This document shows, piece by piece, positions 11,698 to 22,303 of a stretch of DNA of 64,000 nucleotides. Origin of the DNA: Bolinopsis microptera (taxonomy: Eukaryota; Ctenophora; Tentaculata; Lobata; Bolinopsidae). Position 1 is the first letter of the stretch; the number at the start of each line of letters is the position of its first letter. The translations under genes were made by a program, and so were the position numbers. The notes under the pieces are model-generated. The model was not told the DNA's origin. It saw only the letters and a program-made list of their open reading frames with translations, and searched no databases. The stretch spans positions 5,322,902 through 5,386,901 of the forward strand of contig NC_087076.1 of NCBI RefSeq assembly GCF_026151205.1, in the 5' to 3' direction.

Positions 11698-12112
11698 TTG
11701 CTGGATCTTATTGTGAAGCAGAATGCGAACCAAGTCCTCTGGAAAGTAGTACTTTTTTCAAGGACAAAAGCTACTAGAACATCTTCATAAGACTTGAGAG
11801 CGGAGAATGGTTGGAAATAAAGAATGTTAGATCATTTAATCTAATGTTAACAACTTATGGGGTTCACTGAAAAAAGCCACTACAGATAACTTATGTCATT
11901 TGATGCAGTGGGTGGTTCTTTATATCTATAATTTGTTTATCAATAGGGCCTTATCTCAGGAAGTACTCAGAATAAAGAAAAGAATAAAGAAAAGTGTAAT
12001 ATTCATTGATTATTGATGATTGATTAATGTAATTGATGTAATTAATCATTTCTATATTTAGGGGTTTACAACTTATGAACACAACGTTTCAATGGTCTTC
12101 TGATATATTACT

Positions 12113-12463
12113 ATGGTGACGAGAGCAAGAGAACCTTGGTGTGGCAATGCAGATTACCTGGATAGCTGGATAGAACAGTAAGAGGAATCTTTCATCCTAG
12201 AAGATATTACAGATGACAGAAAGAAAGAAGCCTCATTACTCAGCTATATTGGAATGTCCAGCATCACAGACATATGCAGGAGACGAAGGAAGGTTTTCAG
12301 AAACTCGAGGGAGTACCAATTGGTGAAAATCAACAACAGGAGACCAGTTGCTTTGAGATTCAACACAGCAACTCGAAGAGATTCGCGAGAATTCGTCCAA
12401 CTGCGACTTCAACGGGCACTGGACAGCCTGGTGTACCTCATAGACATGGAGAAGACTTTCTGA
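12113..12463 (+). pseudogene. gag leader exon joined to an Arg-rich exon, with in-frame stop
   Basis: The ATG overlaps the primer-binding site (ATGGTGACGAGAGC here). The frame reads MVTRAREPWCGNADYLDSW, as in the copies at 22,304, 24,950 and 29,733, but CAG is followed by TAA in place of the leucine codon. After SYIG it runs on in the same frame into SSITDICRRRRKVFRNSREY and VKINNRRPVALRFNTATRRD, ending in MEKTF and a stop. In the other copies an intron donor (GGAAG|GTATGG) follows SYIG, so this copy may derive from a spliced RNA. A partial homologue of the second exon is at 31,680-31,790. Confidence 0.5.
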
Positions 12464-12666
12464 GAACTCTTTCTTTCTGTTTGGATATTTTTATTGTATG
12501 TAATTATTTTGATTCACGAGTTTCATTGTTTAACTTCTAATTTGTTACTTGAGACTACGGTATATTGTAGATTTATGTTTTGATTTTGTATTCTTAACTT
12601 ACCTTTTACACCTCCCTTTATCCGTTTGTTTAACCTTGATATCCCTTTTCTAGTTACTTATTCTTC

Positions 12667-12921
12667 ATGTCATCGTCTAGAGATTTGCTGATGGCAGTCG
12701 CATCACTGAGCAACGCGTACACAGATGACCTCAGAGAGCTCGAGGAGTTGAAGAAGCGTATAAGACGTGCGGAAAGAAGGATACGGGACCTGCAGATAGA
12801 AATAGAGTATATGGCTGAGCAAGCGGCCAACAGAATGGATACGCAGCCCGGGCCCCACCGTACTACAACAGCCCCCTGCCCCACATCGCCGAGTACGGAG
12901 CCGAACTCGAGCCCGCACTAG
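12667..12921 (+). CDS. Small coiled-coil protein, copy 1
   Basis: An 84-codon ORF with a clear ATG. Residues about 20-55 form a charged amphipathic helix (ELEELKKRIRRAERRIRDLQ), followed by IEYMAEQAANRMDTQPG and a Pro/Ser/Thr-rich tail ending TSPSTEPNSSPH. A paralogue at 57,708-57,956 has the same length and order, and the last exon of the gene at 35,674-36,571 / 50,650-51,495 carries a related segment (GRIIRDLRVEIEYYAE). Conservation of reading frame in paralogues argues that it is, or was, translated. It lies between the gag-leader ORF and LTR copy 2. No known family recognised; a Gag-like assembly or RNA-binding accessory role is only a guess. Confidence 0.6.
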   Translation: MSSSRDLLMAVASLSNAYTDDLRELEELKKRIRRAERRIRDLQIEIEYMAEQAANRMDTQPGPHRTTTAPCPTSPSTEPNSSPH

Positions 12922-13347
12922 AGGTGGCCGTCTCATCCTCATTGTTGTTCTTTCTCCTTTTTGTTATCGATTTTTACATTTCATTATATTTAAAGTGTTT
13001 TACTTGTACTCATTCGTATGGAATGGAAATGAGGATCTAAAAAGGATTTAAGGGAAGGGAGAAAGACGGGGAAATAGGTGAGTATTGTAAATTATGATAT
13101 TGGATTTGGAGTAGGGTTAGAATTACTGATTCTTTGGGGATGTACTTACAAAAGGTATCCCTGCAATCGGTGACCGACAACTAGGAACCTTTCATTTCGG
13201 CCTCCCACAGGTATCACATCACATGGCCCAATCAGTGACGTATCATTTGTGATGTGATCCATATTATAACCATCCTAACAGCCGGACAACCAAGAACCTG
13301 TTACCTGGGTAGGGTTCACATGACAGTTTAGTAAGTACCTGTGTATT
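12922..13347. other. 3' flank of small coiled-coil gene
   Basis: The stretch from about 12,975 (AAGTGTTTTACTTGTACTCA onward) matches 58,030-58,165 downstream of the paralogous ORF, so the whole gene unit was duplicated. Near 13,129-13,170 is a short piece of the membrane-ORF exon (CTTTGGGGATGTACTTAC). No further gene. Confidence 0.5.
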
Positions 13348-13551
13348 ATGAAGTATATTAAGAAGTGTTTGAGCTCTCGATATGTGTTCACAGATAACTC
13401 TTTATCCATTGGCTCCAAACTCCACAACCACCCTGCTGACAACGCTGCTCCAAAGAATATCGATCGACTGGGTGTTGGAAAAACTCCTTCTAAGGAAAGG
13501 ATTAGAAGGAAAACTTCCAATGACTTTGGCCATGAGATTGATATTGGGTAA
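13348..13551 (+). pseudogene. FLYWCH/WRKY-like zinc-finger fragment
   Basis: A 67-codon ORF contains KCLSSRYVFTDNSLSIGSKL followed by HNHPADNAAPK. A Cys followed about 20 residues later by HNHP is the C-terminal half of a FLYWCH-type zinc finger, common in Mutator-like transposases and derived genes. The N-terminal W..C half is missing. A GT at GG|GTAATG near the end could be a splice donor. It lies just before LTR copy 2. Confidence 0.4.
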
Positions 13552-13665
13552 TGTATTCTGTATGTAATTATTATGTTGGGTTTGAACTATCATTATCTTG
13601 AAAAAAATCTTTGTCTTAATTAATGAGTGCAGAAATATATACAGCACAGCTGTGAAATAGGTTGT

Positions 13666-14788
13666 TGTGACCCGAGGCTTCTACCATAGTATGTGTAATG
13701 TGTGTAAGTGCAAGTTGGTGATCATATTGTTTTTGTATTCTAAATTAAAGATGATTGTCAGATAAAACCATTAAAAAAAACTTCACTAGTGGAAATGATA
13801 ATAAGATAATAAGAATTATTGATTCTTTAGTGTAGATTATTTTAATTTTTTATATCTATGGTTGATACATAATATTATATATGGTTGAAGGATCAACCAT
13901 AATTTATTGATATTTTCGAATTATATTATTATGATAAAATAAATGTTTGTAATATCCTATTGAGGCACATGTCACCCCATCGCGGGTTTACTACTGCTAC
14001 TACTACTACTACTAGGTGTATCTATTGCACCAAAATAAAAAAGATTTTAAAGCAAAGTATATGCCTTTTGAAGATGGGCAGAAAAGAATAGTACACTACA
14101 AATTACTACTACTAGAACAGGATGAGGATGGGTTTATCATCTCTACTGTACTGGTGCAATACTGAATACAGTACTAAGTGTATGATCCCCCCACAGTTCA
14201 GGGCCCTAAAACCGTATCACAAACATATCACTACAGCCCTAAGAAGACTCTCAAGATGTTCTATGATAATACAAGCTAAGTATCACCTGACGTCACACTC
14301 CCTCACGTGACGTCACACTCCCTCACGTGACGTCACGTAGCACAAACATATCACTACGGCCCTAAGAAGACTTTCAAGATGTTCTATGATTATACCGAAT
14401 TTTTTATTGGGGAAATCAGAAGAGTCTGTGCGTGAGCCTGACTTGGAGCCTGCTATAAAAGTTGATGGATCTTATTATGAAGCAGAATCCGAACCAAAAA
14501 ATCTGGAAAGTATTATTTTGTTCTAGGACAAAAGCTACTAGAACAGCTTCATATGAGAGCGGAGAATGGTTGGAAATAAAGAATGTTAGATCATTTAATG
14601 TTAACAACTTGTAGGGTTCACTGAAAAAAGCCACTACAGGTAACTTTTGTCATTTGATGCAGTGGGTGGTTCTTTATATCTATAATTTGTTTATTAATAG
14701 GGCCTTATCTCAGGAAGAACTCAGAATAAAGAAAAGTGTAATAATCATTGATTATTGATGATTGATTAATGTAATTGATGTAATTAAT
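13666..14788 (+). mobile_element. LTR copy 2, left part (interrupted)
   Basis: Homologous to LTR copy 1 from TGTGACCCGAGG onward. It has three perfect TGACGTCA sites (14,288, 14,308, 14,328) and TATAAAAG at 14,454. The copy is split near its 3' end by the 7.4 kb long-TIR element and resumes at 22,236. Confidence 0.75.
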
Positions 14789-15630
14789 AGATGTGGATAC
14801 TGGCGGGGAGGTGATAATTGTTTGTTTACATTAATAGTGAGCACATGTTAAGCAGGCTGAGGAGGTGATAATTGTTTGTTTACATTTTAGGTCGAGCACA
14901 TGTTAAGCAGGCTGAGGAGGTGATACATATTTTGTATTATAGAAGGTTTGTAACACTTGTAACGCCTTCTTGTTACCCCCCTTTGAGGACCCCGAATTAT
15001 TTTCTGAACGAAAGCTCAAAAATAACCGAGAAATCGACCTTCTTATTAACTCATTTTGATGACTGTTTCTGACCTAAAATTGCACGAAAAATCGATTTAG
15101 CTAGGTTTCAGAACCTATAAACACTTCCTTATCCCTCAAAATTGATGTTTTATAGTTAATACGACCAACAAGCAACATATATTTTGATCCTTCGGTTCTA
15201 CTCATGACCTAGACAGTTAAGCTGAACCCGACAGATTGAGGCAATCCTCACCTTAACTGATCAAACTGGTACTAACACAATTTTCAGATATAAATGTTCT
15301 TTGCGATACGTTTATTGCAGCTTTGCAACTTGAGTGAAGACCAGAGTACGAAAACACACAGCAGGTAAGCAACTCACTTTTGGTGACTGTTCCTCACGAA
15401 CATTCTGATCCTGTAACATATGAACAGGGAGATCGTCTCCTTAACAAATCGAACCTAGGTACTATCACAATTTCCAGAGCACAGCATGATAACAAAGTCA
15501 AAAGAAACACAATGAAGGTAGGTTACCAACACCACAATATAACAATCATACTGACAACTGAATTAAATGTATTCTGACGACGGGCAGCCCTGATGTGCTC
15601 CGTGGTCCTCAACGAGCGACCACTTGTAAT
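14789..15630 (+). repeat. Outer-element left TIR, distal part
   Basis: Inverse of about 21,395-22,235. Near the tip, a segment of about 57 bp (GGAGGTGATAATTGTTTG through AGCACATGTTAAGCAGGCTG) is tandemly repeated, and the right arm has the same duplication. The arm continues at 17,821-18,200 after the nested element. Confidence 0.85.
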
Positions 15631-16549
15631 AGAGGTGTTATGTCATGTGACACCGATCCGTCCAATCACAAACAGGAAAAGTGAGCAGATCGATATCGTG
15701 TGTTTACTTTCCTTATCTTTATTTGACCCTCTGTTCACATTGTTATCTCTACCACATCTTGACTCGGCAAGGTCCGCGTGCAATATCTGCACCGCGGTAA
15801 ACACGCCATGATTACGTCATGAACTTGAAATAGTGTGATTGTTGTACACTTATATAACCGTGCCCATCGCCCACGTACATTACAAACTGTTGGGGGGGGG
15901 GGGGGGGTGGGGGCGGGGGATGGGGTTTAAGATAAACAACCGATCTTGATAGTGTGTTGGTCGCTCCTCCAACTGACTGTGATGCTAACCGTCCAGTCAT
16001 GAACGGAACATTAACATTCTTTAGTTATAGCATGTTTCGGTTTCATTGTTCAATTGCGGAGATTAGTATTATTAAAAACATTTACTCTAATATGAGGTCG
16101 CGATTATGAACTGAGTGAGATTCCAAATGATGAACTGTGCTTTAAGTTTACACCAACTGGAAGCAAAGGAATAATGCATATATCCATGAGTGCTCCTTTG
16201 CTTAACTTAAACCTTTAGACAGTAAGTGTTTGGAAACAGAATCTAGGACACGACTTCACTGACAAGAACTGTATGTTCCAGGAGGAGGCAGTATACAGGA
16301 GGACAAGCATGGTTATACCTGACAGAGTTGAAGTACTAGTTCAACATGGTGCAGTTCATTTTTGCCAGGTTAGACACTAAAAATTTCAATTTGTGCTTTG
16401 TAATTAGTCATTGCCGTTTTAAATATGTAAACTTAGAGTCCTTCTCACAATTGTAATAAGAGTTTGTGTAACTTTAAAATGCTGCACTTGCCCTCAAGTC
16501 AATGGAATTCATTTTGTGTGCTATGACCTATGGTTTCTAATTTCTCGTT

Positions 16550-16695
16550 AAGGTTTCAGCATACGCTTAAGTTAGAAATCGGGTTTGTGTTAGGGTTAGG
16601 ATCATTCTGGGTGGTTAAGGTTTCAGAGCCAGCTAGAAAACGTGTTGAAACGTCACTTAACAGTCTAGTTGTGTGTAGAGTGATTAATCATCGTC
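16550..16695 (+). repeat. Dispersed repeat with TTAGGG-like tract, copy 2
   Basis: Matches 8,371-8,545 in order: TTTCAGCATA, GTTAGGGTTAGGATC, CCAGCTAGAAAACG, AGAGTGATTAATCATC. It lies inside the nested transposon. Confidence 0.55.
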
Positions 16696-16745
16696 CGGTT
16701 AGTTAAGAATAAGCGGAATAAATAAAAAAGCGAATTAAATTTCAG

Positions 16746-17002
16746 GAGTTACACTAAACATCCCAGCGGGGATGTGGGGCAAGACTCAGTTCACGCCGGA
16801 AGAAGTAGCAGCCAGTAGGAAAGTCAGCATCGCCCGCATCCACGTGGAACGCTCTATTGGCTATCTGAAGCGGTACAAGATTTTGGGAAACAAAGTTGTG
16901 GCGAAGATGTTGCCCTATCTGAGCGACATCGCATTCGTGTGCGCCCAACTGGTCAATTTGAACCCTGTTTTTTTAAGGGAGGTCGACAACGATTTTTTTT
17001 AA
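16746..17002 (+). pseudogene. DDE transposase C-terminal exon (PIF/Harbinger- or ISL2EU-like)
   Basis: The frame opens after TTTCAG and reads VTLNIPAGMWGKTQFTPEEV, then RIHVERSIGYLKRYKIL, then VCAQLVNLNPVFL. In DDE_Tnp_4-type transposases the end of the catalytic domain reads LNIPPF...RIHVER.IGR.K...IL...VCA.L.N, with the glutamate of RIHVER as the third catalytic acid. Only this last part remains, about 80 residues; no upstream exon with the first two acids is visible within the nested element. It sits between the two TIRs of that element, as expected of its own transposase. HARBI1-like versus ISL2EU-like cannot be decided here. Confidence 0.75.
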
Positions 17003-17081
17003 ATGACCAGGGCTACTTGAATAAATAAAAAATTATGTTATTATTCTGTTCCTGACTGGACGATAAGCACCACAGTCAGTT

Positions 17082-17198
17082 GGAGGTATATTTTATTTGA
17101 ACCTGCTAATTGCAGGTATATTTTATTTAAACCTGCTAATTGCAGGTATATTTTATTTAAACCTGCTAATTGCAGGTATATTTTATTTAAAGCTGCTA
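17082..17198. repeat. 30-bp tandem repeat, about four units
   Basis: The unit GCAGGTATATTTTATTTAAA + CCTGCTAATT repeats about four times inside the nested transposon. CAGG/CCTG ends give each unit a small self-complementary character. Confidence 0.8.
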
Positions 17199-18224
17199 AC
17201 ATTTCTTGTCAGAGAATTCGTGTCCTAGTTTTTATTGTCAAACACTTACCGTCCAAGTTAAGTTAGGGAGCACTCATGGGTATATTCCTTTGGTTCCAGT
17301 TGGTGTAAACTTAAAGCACAGTTCATCATTTGGAATTCCACTGAGTTGATAATCGCGACCACATATTACAGCAAACTGTACATATTACAGCAAACTGTAC
17401 TTATCTCCGCAGTTCAGCCGAGACATACTATAACTAAAAAATTATGTTATTATTCTGTTCCTGACTGGACGATAAGCATCACAGTCAGTTGGAGGAGCGA
17501 CCAACACACTATCAAGATCGGTTGTTTATCTTAAACCCCATCCCCCGCCCCCACCCCCCAACAGTTTGTAATGTACGTGGGCGATGGGCACGGTTATATA
17601 AGTGTACAACAATCACACTATTTCAAGTTCATGACGTAATCATGGCGTGTTTACCGCGGTGCAGATATTGCACGCGGACCTTGCCGAGTCAAGATGTGGT
17701 AGAGATAACAATGTGAACAGAGGGTCAAATAAAGATAAGGAAAGTAAACACACGATATCGATCTGCTCACTTTTCCTGTTTGTGATTGGACGGATCGGTG
17801 TCACATGACATAACACCTCTTAGTTAGGGCAAGAGTTGATTTTTCTGTGAACAAATTCGTAACAAAGGTTTGTCTACAGGAATGTGTTGTCCATGGTCCC
17901 AGGAACCACCAAAAAAAACCGTCCAGCTGAAACTTTTGGGCAAAAATTTTTATAGTCATTTTTCTCCAGGAACCCATACGCCCCACCCCTAATATTGGTT
18001 ATTCGGCTCCCGAAGGTCTTGAGATCTCCATAGGGGGTGCAAAATGACCGCAATGGCCACATTATGGCAGGCGAATGATAGTTTCAGAACGGTTGGGGCT
18101 TTATTTTTCGAAATAAATGGAATTTTTCGAAATTTTTCTCAATTTTATTGAAATTTCGAAAAAAATACACCAAATCATTTTTAACGCTTATTTCAAATCT
18201 TACTCGGGAAATAACTTCAATTAA

Positions 18225-20897
18225 CAAATATCAAGGTTAACTAACAAACAACAGATTATTGACCAACCCCCAGACAGCTATTCGACGGTACATGCTACTC
18301 TGATTGAATGTCTTAAGTTATCCTACAGTGAGCCGATGATAATCACATTCGATTTGCCATTGTGGATTAAGGCCACCCGAATAGTACTGGAAACTGGGAT
18401 GCCTATTGTGGTCAGGGTTGGGGGCTTCCACACTCTCACGAGTTTTCTTGGCTGCATAGGCTATATAATGGCAGACTCGGGTTTAGAGGAGCTCATCAAA
18501 CTCGTGTATCCTGGAGACGTCACGCATATATCGGATGGAGGATCTTACTATAAAGCGTTGAGAGCCCACTTTCTGATCGACGCCGCTCTTTGTTGTTTCA
18601 TTATAGAGGAAGAAGTTTACGACGATAAACTAGTAGACTTGGAAGGTTACATCAACAAATGTGTGAACGAAAATATAGGTGTTAACTTTAAGACTAAATC
18701 TATTCAGGATCTATCAGAGAAAATAACTCTGCTTCTAAAGAACCTGTTTTCAAACAGTAGAAGTAGAACAGCAGCTCTATGGGTTACTTACCACAACATG
18801 ATAACACTAGTAAAGGACTTCATAAGAGCAGAGAGGTTGCACGACTACAATATGCATTTATCAGCAGTAGCTTTGATGCTGCCCTACTTCGCAGCAGCTG
18901 GGAGGGGACAGTATGCAAAAGCTTTAAAACTGTATTTGGAGCAGGATGCTATTTTTAAAGTCAAGTATGGGGCGCTTTAAAAGACCTTTAAAGTAACTGG
19001 GCTTCACACGGTTTGTTACAACGACCACGAGTGGGCCGGAGTGTGGACTGACCTCTCCATAGAGCAGAGTCTTATGAGGGCAGCTAAATCTAGTGGTGGA
19101 TTAACAAGTGGAAGGATGCGTAATCGTGAGTCCGCTCACAAGTTATGGGTGGCCACCCTGAATCAGATGGCTTTAATAAATCAGTCTTTTGGAGATTCAT
19201 TAGCTAATTCATCGAAGCGAGGAGTACCAACTAAAGCTGCCATCCACTCAGATCTTACCAAGTCATCAATCAAGAAAAACTGTGATGTATTTGGAAAATT
19301 ATTAACTTGGTTTAAAGTTACTGTCGACTTTACAGAATCCGAAGATAAGACTAAGTTAATATCTTTTTCGACTGGTCTTATATCACAGCCTGGGAACGAT
19401 GAGGTGAATCCCGAGGAATGTTTGGCCGTTGGGGCTGTCCTTCAACGTGAGCTAGATGGGTTGACATTCATCGATAAGATAAGTATCAAAGGTAAAGCAA
19501 AGAAATTGACACAACTAAGAAAGCAGGTTAAAGTGAATAATAAAAGCGTTGCAGTCGATCCGTTGAAGTGTTTTAACCGTCTAGTCTTGGTTGCTGATAG
19601 AGAGACTTCAATAGAGGAATGCCTAACATACGAGTTAACTGTGGTGCCGATGAGCTTATTTGATCAATATCAGATGATGAGGAAATCTAATAAGGCTGCT
19701 CTTGGTATAAACCAATCTACACTTAAATCTTGCAGCTTCACGATCCCACTAGTCATTGATGGAGGTTGGCTAATTCACCAACTAAGCTCATTTAAAGGGT
19801 GGGACAATTATGGTGAGGTAGCAATGGAGTACTTGAAGCTTATTCCTAAAAATCGGGAAGTTACTGTGATTTTTGATGGATATGAGCCTTCTACTAAAGA
19901 TCACGAGCACAAGAGGAGAGTAAAAGCGTTCTGTGCTAATATTGCTGTAAAGAAATCCACCTTTTGTACTGTCAGTTGTCACCAAAACAACATTTCTGAG
20001 CAACAACAATAACAAAAAAGAACTGATCGACCTTATCTCAAGCATTTTTACTGTAAATGGTATTGAAGTGATCAGAGCTTGTAACGATGCTGATACTTTA
20101 ATTGCAAAGAAAACATTGGAAATGTCATTCCTTGGCGATGTTGAATTGAAGGCAGAGGATACCGATATAGTTCAAGTCTATTAGTACATCATTTCAACAG
20201 TGACCATCACAATGATATTTATCTAACAACGAAGAAGGGTAAATATTCAATCAAAGAAATATCGAGTCATCTAGATCATAAAGAAAAGGAGATACTTCTT
20301 CTAATTCATAGTAATTCAGGTTGTGATAGCGTCAGTGGACTGTTTGGTTTTAGCAAGGTTAAAGTGCTAAAGAAAGCTCTCACCTTTGATGAGCAAGGTC
20401 AGTTGGCAACATTACTTTCGGTGAGAGAATCAAAAGAAAAGATTATTGAGGCAGGCCTCTGTTTCTTGCAGTACATTTATGGTGACAAGAAAAAGACTCT
20501 TTCTGCTTTGAGATTCCTAGCATACAATAGGATGGTAGCGAAAAAGAGTCTCAATCCGAATAGGCTACCTCCAACAATAGCTTCAGCAACGGAGCACATC
20601 CTTAGAGCTTACTTACAGTACCATAACTGAGTCATGCTTAACGCTGACAGTCTGAATCCCCTTGACTACGGCTGGAAATTGGCTCCTGGTGGCACTTACG
20701 AACCAGTTGCACCAGAGTCTATTTTGAACCTTATATGTTGTAACTGTTCTGTCGATGTGGAACAGGCCTGTTTGACTTTCAGATGTTCATGTAGGAAATA
20801 TGGCTTCAATTGTTTGCCAGCTTGTGGACGATGCCATGGTATGAACTGCACAAACATTAGACATGATGAACCTGAAGAACAAGCGAATTTTGATTAA
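18225..20897 (+). pseudogene. PIN-like nuclease-like protein with C-terminal Cys-rich domain (broken)
   Basis: One protein can be followed through four reading-frame pieces. Part 1 (to 18,980) has FDLPLWIKATRIV and GGFHTLTSFLGCIG. After an in-frame TAA at 18,978 the same frame continues with HEWAGVWTDLSIEQSLMRA. Part 2 has IPLVIDGGWLIHQL and VIFDGYEPSTKDHEHKRR. A frameshift near 19,995 leads to ACNDADTLIAKK and AEDTDI, and another near 20,170 leads to HSNSGCDSVSGLFG. A TGA at 20,628 sits where the family usually has Trp. The end is Cys-rich (CSCRKYGFNCLPACGRCHG). From memory, this architecture belongs to uncharacterised metazoan proteins; the spaced acidic motifs recall PIN/FEN1-like nucleases and the tail recalls CXC domains. 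The N-terminus is not found. It is the only gene in the outer element. Confidence 0.7.
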
Positions 20898-20989
20898 TAT
20901 TAACTGTGTATTAATAATTGTCATGGTACTTACTGAGAATACACATTTTAGATTAACTGTATTTGTTATTTGTAGATAAGTTTTTAAAT

Positions 20990-22235
20990 AGATTTGAAAT
21001 AAGCGACAGTTAAGCGTTAAAAATAATTTGGTGTATTTTTTTTCGAAATTTCAATAAAATTGAGAAAAATTCGGAAAATTCCATTTATTTCGAAAAATAA
21101 AGCTCCAATCGTTCTGAAACTATCATTCGCCTGCCATAATGTGGCCATTGCGGTCATTTTGCACCCCCTATGGAGATCTTAAGACCTTCGGGAGCCGAAT
21201 AACCAATATTAGGGGTGGGGCGTATGGGTTCCTGGAGAAAAATGACTATAAAAATTTTTGCCCAAAAGTTTCAGCTGGACGGTTTTTTTTTGTGGTTCCT
21301 GGGACCATGGACAACACATTCCTGTAGACAAACCTTTGTTACGAATTTGTTCACAGATTGACCCATAAACAGCAATTCTTGCCCTAACTATCTATAACAA
21401 GTGGTCGCTCGTTGAGGACCACGGAGCACATCAGGGCTGCCCGTCGTCAGAATACATTTAATTCAGTTGTCAGTATGATTGTTATATTGTGGTGTTGGTA
21501 ACCTACCTTCATTGTGTTTCTTTTGACTTTGTTATCATGCTGTGCTCTGGAAATTGTGATAGTACCTAGGTTCGATTTGTTAAGGAGACGATCTCCCTGT
21601 TCATATGTTACAGGATCAGAATGTTCGTGAGGAACAGTCACCAAAAGTGAGTTGCTTACCTGCTGTGTGTTTTCGTACTCTGGTCTTCACTCAAGTTGCA
21701 AAGCTGCAATAAACGTATCGCAAAGAACATTTATATCTGAAAATTGTGTTAGTACCAGTTTGATCAGTTAAGGTGAGGATTGCCTCAATCTGTAGGGTTC
21801 AGCTTAACTGTCTAGGTCATGAGTAGAACCGAAGGATCAAAATATATGTTGCTTGTTGGTCGTATTAACTATAAAACATCAATTTTGAGGGATAAGGAAG
21901 TGTTTATAGGTTCTGAAACCTAGCTAAATCGATTTTTCGTGCAATTTTAGGTCAGAAACAGTCATCAAAATGAGTTAATAAGAAGGTCGATTTCTCGGTT
22001 ATTTTTGAGCTTTCGTTCAGAAAATAATTCGGGGTCCTCAAAGGGGGGTAACAAGAAGGCGTTACAAGTGTTACAAACCTTCTATAATACAAAATATGTA
22101 TCACCTCCTCAGCCTGCTTAACATGTGCTCGACCTAAAATGTAAACAAACAATTATCACCTCCTCAGCCTGCTTAACATGTGCTCACTATTAATGTAAAC
22201 AAACAATTATCACCTCCCCGCCAGTATCCACATCT
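20990..22235 (-). repeat. Outer-element right TIR
   Basis: Reverse complement of the left arm (18,200 back to 17,821, then 15,630 back to 14,789). It preserves the site where the nested transposon entered the left arm. ORFs at 21,139-21,327, 21,447-21,644 and 21,952-22,152 are mirror copies of ORFs in the left arm and have no independent support. Confidence 0.85.
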
Positions 22236-22302
22236 ATCATTTCTATATTTAGGGTTTTACAACTTATGAACACATCGTTTCACTGGTCTTCTGATATATT
22301 AC
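22236..22302 (+). mobile_element. LTR copy 2, right end
   Basis: Resumes copy 2 exactly where the outer element left it (ATCATTTCTATATTTAGG). It runs to the primer-binding site TGGCGACGAG at 22,305. Confidence 0.75.
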
Positions 22303-22303
22303 T

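Larger units (their letters stand above)
10781..12112 (+). mobile_element. LTR copy 1 of the CRE-array LTR family
   Basis: This region is shared with segments starting at 13,666, 23,687 and 27,976. The order is TGTGACCCGAGG start, a U3 with TGACGTCA repeats (11,401-11,571), TATAAAAG at 11,690, AATAAAG poly(A)-like signals near 11,970, then the TGG primer-binding site at 12,114. In copy 3 the last bases before the site are ACA, giving the usual TG...CA ends; here they are ACT. Unlike a simple solo LTR, every complete copy is followed by gag leader sequence. Confidence 0.75.
15631..17820. mobile_element. Nested transposon with roughly 640-bp TIRs
   Basis: The ends are AGAGGTGTTATGTCATGTGA and its inverse. 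The inverted repeats extend from 15,631 to about 16,272 and from about 17,203 to 17,820, including a G-run/C-run block (15,891-15,907 versus 17,540-17,560). The right arm of the outer element shows the unfilled site near 21,385-21,405, proving insertion after the outer element formed. The target duplication is unclear because the two outer arms differ at the junction. It encodes the C-terminal part of a DDE transposase at 16,746-17,002. Confidence 0.8.
14789..22235. mobile_element. Long-TIR transposon carrying a PIN-like/Cys-rich gene
   Basis: The ends are AGATGTGGATACTGG and its inverse. AT on both sides (14,787-14,788 and 22,236-22,237) is a 2-bp target duplication, since the other LTR copies show the unbroken site (GTAATTAATCATTTC). 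The TIRs are very long: about 1,222 bp on the left (14,789-15,630 plus 17,821-18,200) and 1,246 bp on the right (20,990-22,235). The left arm is itself split by a 2,190-bp transposon. The unique core holds one broken gene (18,225-20,897). Without the nested element it is about 5.26 kb. I do not recognise the superfamily: the core protein has no DDE transposase motif. Confidence 0.85.

Noticed and set aside
12703-12942. Minus-strand ORFs opposite the coiled-coil gene
   Set aside because: Shadows of the conserved plus-strand ORF.
21139-22152. Three ORFs in the right TIR as genes
   Set aside because: Mirror images of ORFs in the left TIR with no protein motif.
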